Source: RH-AL1 sp965277735
Lineage (GTDB): Bacteria > Pseudomonadota > Alphaproteobacteria > Rhizobiales > Beijerinckiaceae
Assembly: GCA_965277735.1 (NCBI GenBank)
Contig: CBDIDO010000003.1
Location: 496,001-560,000 of the forward strand
Direction: 5' to 3'
Length of the DNA: 64,000 nucleotides
In this document: in pieces, positions 62,017 to 64,000 of the stretch
Layout: the number at the start of each line of letters is the position of its first letter
How positions within the stretch are numbered: the first letter of the stretch is position 1
Notes under the pieces: model-generated
What the model saw: only the letters and a program-made list of their open reading frames with translations
Told to the model about the DNA's origin: nothing
The model's database searches: none
Program-made: the position numbers and the translations under genes

Positions 62017-62649
62017 TCAGCGGTCTCCAAGGCTTTTGAGGTAGGCGCAGAACATGTCGGCCATCGCCTCGGCGTAGGCTTCGATCTCGGCGGGGGATCG
62101 AGGCGTTTCGGAAAAGTGCTTTCCCACCTGGCTCATCGTCGTCGTGATCAGGTCGCCGGCCAGGGCACGCGTCGCGTCGGAAGCCCTGGGCAGCGCCTCT
62201 CGCATGAAAGCCTGGACGGTGCGGGTGCCCGACAGCCTTACCTCGCGCGCCTCTGGGGCGTCGCGATAGAGAGGCGCGGCATCATCGAGCGCCACGCGGA
62301 CCTCGGCTTCCTCGCATTCCGAGCGCGCGAACGTGTGGACCAGGATGCGCAGGCGTTCGAGCGGGGGACGTTGCGCGTCTTCGAGGATGTCGCGCAGGAG
62401 CTCGCTCGTCTGCCGCCATTCGTCGCTCTGCAGCTGAAACAAGATCGCCGCCTTGTTCGGAAAATATTGATAGAGCGACCCGACGCTGACGCCGGCTTTC
62501 TCGGCCACTCGCGCCGTGGTGAAGCGGTGCGCGCCCTCCTTCGCCAGAACGCGAATGGCGGCCTCGAGGATCGTCGCGACGAGATCGGCCGAGCGGGCTT
62601 GGCGCGGCTGTTTTCGTGAGGAGATCGAGGCGCTTGGGCGGTCGGTCAT
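62017..62649 (-). CDS. TetR-family transcriptional regulator
   Basis: The 210-residue protein has the TetR helix-turn-helix (ILEAAIRVLAKEGAHRFTTAR, then KAGVSVGSLYQYFPNKAAIL) and a longer C-terminal ligand domain. It diverges from the O-methyltransferase gene 92 bp away, which is the likely target. ATG at 62649. Confidence 0.9.
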   Translation of the reverse strand: MTDRPSASISSRKQPRQARSADLVATILEAAIRVLAKEGAHRFTTARVAEKAGVSVGSLYQYFPNKAAILFQLQSDEWRQTSELLRDILEDAQRPPLERLRILVHTFARSECEEAEVRVALDDAAPLYRDAPEAREVRLSGTRTVQAFMREALPRASDATRALAGDLITTTMSQVGKHFSETPRSPAEIEAYAEAMADMFCAYLKSLGDR

Positions 62650-62741
62650 CGGGGCGCGCGGCCAATGCGATAGAGAACGCGACGGATTAGTCGTATTTTT
62701 AGTCCGGCGCAACGCCCCGCCGGTTCGGACTGGAGACCGAC

Positions 62742-63404
62742 ATGACCACCCTCACCGAAGACCCGCTCGCACCCTTGCTGGACCGCCTCTTCGCGGAAGC
62801 GGCCGCGGCGTCGCCGGAGGCGAGCCCGGGGCTCGCCGACCTCGGGTCCGACGACCTGGCGCACCTGATGCGCAGCAAAACCGACTACCTCGATTTCTAC
62901 GGGCGCCTGAAGGACCTTCCGCTCGCCGTCTCGCGCGAGACGGGGGCGCTCCTCTACATGCTGGCGCGTAGCTGCGGCGCGCGGACGATCGTCGAGTTCG
63001 GCACGTCGTTTGGCCTCTCGACGCTTTATCTCGCGGCGGCCCTGCGCGACAACGGCGGCGGCCGCCTGATCACCAGCGAGTTCGAGCCGTCCAAAGTGGT
63101 GCGCGCCCGGGAAAACCTGACGCAAGGTGGTCTTGTCGATCTGGTGGAAATCCGGCAGGGCGACGCGCTGCAGACGCTGCGCGTCGATCTTCCCGAGACC
63201 ATCGACCTGCTGCTGCTCGACGGCGCCAAGGCGCTCTATCCCGAGATCCTGAGCCTGCTCGAGAGCCGCTTCAGGCCGGGCGCGCTCATCGTCGCCGACG
63301 ATGCCGACAACAGCCCCGACTATCTGGCGCGCGTGCGCTCGCCGGCCCACGGCTACCTATCGACGCCGTTCGGCGAGGACGTCGAGCTATCGATGCGGAT
63401 GTGA
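62742..63404 (+). CDS. Class I SAM-dependent O-methyltransferase
   Basis: The 220-residue protein has the SAM-binding loop IVEFGTSFGLSTLYLAAAL at about 84-102, an acidic SEFEPSKV and LLLLDGAKALYPEILSLLE, which matches the catechol/caffeoyl O-methyltransferase type. The usual metal-binding DAD is partly kept (VADDADN). Substrate not known. Confidence 0.85.
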   Translation: MTTLTEDPLAPLLDRLFAEAAAASPEASPGLADLGSDDLAHLMRSKTDYLDFYGRLKDLPLAVSRETGALLYMLARSCGARTIVEFGTSFGLSTLYLAAALRDNGGGRLITSEFEPSKVVRARENLTQGGLVDLVEIRQGDALQTLRVDLPETIDLLLLDGAKALYPEILSLLESRFRPGALIVADDADNSPDYLARVRSPAHGYLSTPFGEDVELSMRM

Positions 63405-63796
63405 GCTGTCCCATACGCCGCGAACCGCCCCTGCGAGGCCTCGGCGGAATAGGCGCCGAACAGGCTTGTTATCGTGAACGTCTTGTCGTCGATCATCCGC
63501 TGCGTGAAGACTTTTTCCGCCGCATCGAAATGCGCCTTGTCGATGCCGACATCGTTGAGCACCTGGTCTTTCGAGAGCTGCGGGACGAAGCCGAAATAAT
63601 ACGACGCCTCGCCGATCTGGCGCAGCGTGACACCCTCGACCGGCGCCAGCAGGGAGAGATCGAAGCCCTTCACCTTGCGCACCATCGGCGGGACGTCGTC
63701 GGCAGGGGCGGCGTTCGCGGGAAATGCGGGGGCGACAATCGCGGCGGCCACGAAAAGCCGGAGAGATGCCAGGCGGGACCAGAGTCGCGCGTGCAT
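63353..63796 (-). CDS. Secreted hypothetical protein
   Basis: The 147-residue protein has a signal peptide (RLFVAAAIVAPAFPANA) and a small mature domain with EGVTLRQIGEASYYFGFVPQL. Its final 17 codons overlap the 3' end of the convergent O-methyltransferase gene, so the stop may be misplaced. No family recognised. Confidence 0.6.
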   Translation of the reverse strand: MHARLWSRLASLRLFVAAAIVAPAFPANAAPADDVPPMVRKVKGFDLSLLAPVEGVTLRQIGEASYYFGFVPQLSKDQVLNDVGIDKAHFDAAEKVFTQRMIDDKTFTITSLFGAYSAEASQGRFAAYGTAHIRIDSSTSSPNGVDR

Positions 63797-63846
63797 GTCA
63801 TGCCTTTGAAATAAACGCGGCGCGAGGCGCCAAATGGTGCCGCGTC

Positions 63847-64000
63847 CTAGTCCGGATCGCGCAGGATGTCGACATCGGTGCTTCGGCCGCGCTCATCGGT
63901 CGGCCCCTCGACGCGCGCCGCGGCGGAGCAGACGAGCGTCAGGCCGTCGAACAGCGCCAGGACGGCCGCCATGTTGTTCGAGATCAGCTTCGGGTCGCGG
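63847..64000 (-). CDS. Partial C-terminal fragment of a gene cut by the window edge
   Basis: The minus strand is open from the right edge to a TAG at 63847-63849. The 51 codons end ALFDGLTLVCSAAARVEG, then a polar tail closing with ILRDPD. Nothing recognised with certainty. Composition fits the local genes. The start lies beyond the window. Confidence 0.5.
   Translation of the reverse strand, partial: RDPKLISNNMAAVLALFDGLTLVCSAAARVEGPTDERGRSTDVDILRDPD

Overview
The window looks like a high-GC alphaproteobacterial chromosome segment, most likely a Hyphomicrobiales-type methylotroph (inference). The reasons are the codon use, Hint_2-domain surface proteins, multi-repeat glycosyltransferases, a PHA-system small protein, and a large block of C1-organosulfur genes.

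Left part (1-12 kb): a cell-surface cluster. It holds a minus-strand collagen-like Gly-X-Y protein cut by the window edge, a phage-tail-collar (microcystin-dependent-like) protein, a small Nif11-like protein coupled to a sulfotransferase, and a GT2-GT4 glycosyltransferase split by an in-frame ochre codon. A protein made only of the glycosyltransferase-associated repeat and two paralogous Hint-domain proteins follow; one of the Hint genes carries a one-base frameshift. An IS1182-family element closes this part.

Central part (14-40 kb): a sulfur supercluster. On the minus strand lie a thiosulfate dehydrogenase type operon (yeiH-like exporter, Tat protein, binding protein, cytochrome c4-like, tsdA), a LysR regulator and MFS transporter, and a complete methanesulfonate monooxygenase set in the order msmABCD. 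MsmA has the Rieske spacing C-X-H-X26-C-X2-H. Diverging on the plus strand are dmoA (dimethylsulfide monooxygenase) and a nine-gene unit: FMN reductase, sfnG (dimethylsulfone monooxygenase), a ribBA-like flavin-synthesis gene, a second flavin reductase, a membrane protein, a porin, and a SoxC/SoxD-like sulfite dehydrogenase pair. An MFS transporter and a convergent TetR regulator complete the block. Three promoters (dmoA, msuE, MFS) share a TTGAC box followed 27-30 bp later by a TGTACCGATCGATACA-type palindrome, which points to one regulon. Chemically the set would feed dimethylsulfide, dimethylsulfone and methanesulfonate carbon to formaldehyde and their sulfur to sulfite and sulfate.

Right part (40-64 kb): cold-shock protein, acetyltransferase, PHA-system protein, a glycosyltransferase / P450 / acyltransferase group, a decayed IS1595-type transposase, a receiver protein lacking its phospho-Asp, and an intact IS630 element with TA target duplication. 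Then come tRNA-Arg(ACG), an lrp/eamA divergent pair, two paralogous small secreted proteins with paralogous terminators, a dehalogenase, a GFA protein, and a LuxR solo. The end holds three tandem alpha/beta hydrolases (two broken), regulators, a cbpA/cbpM chaperone pair, and an O-methyltransferase. No rRNA, CRISPR array or integrase was seen.
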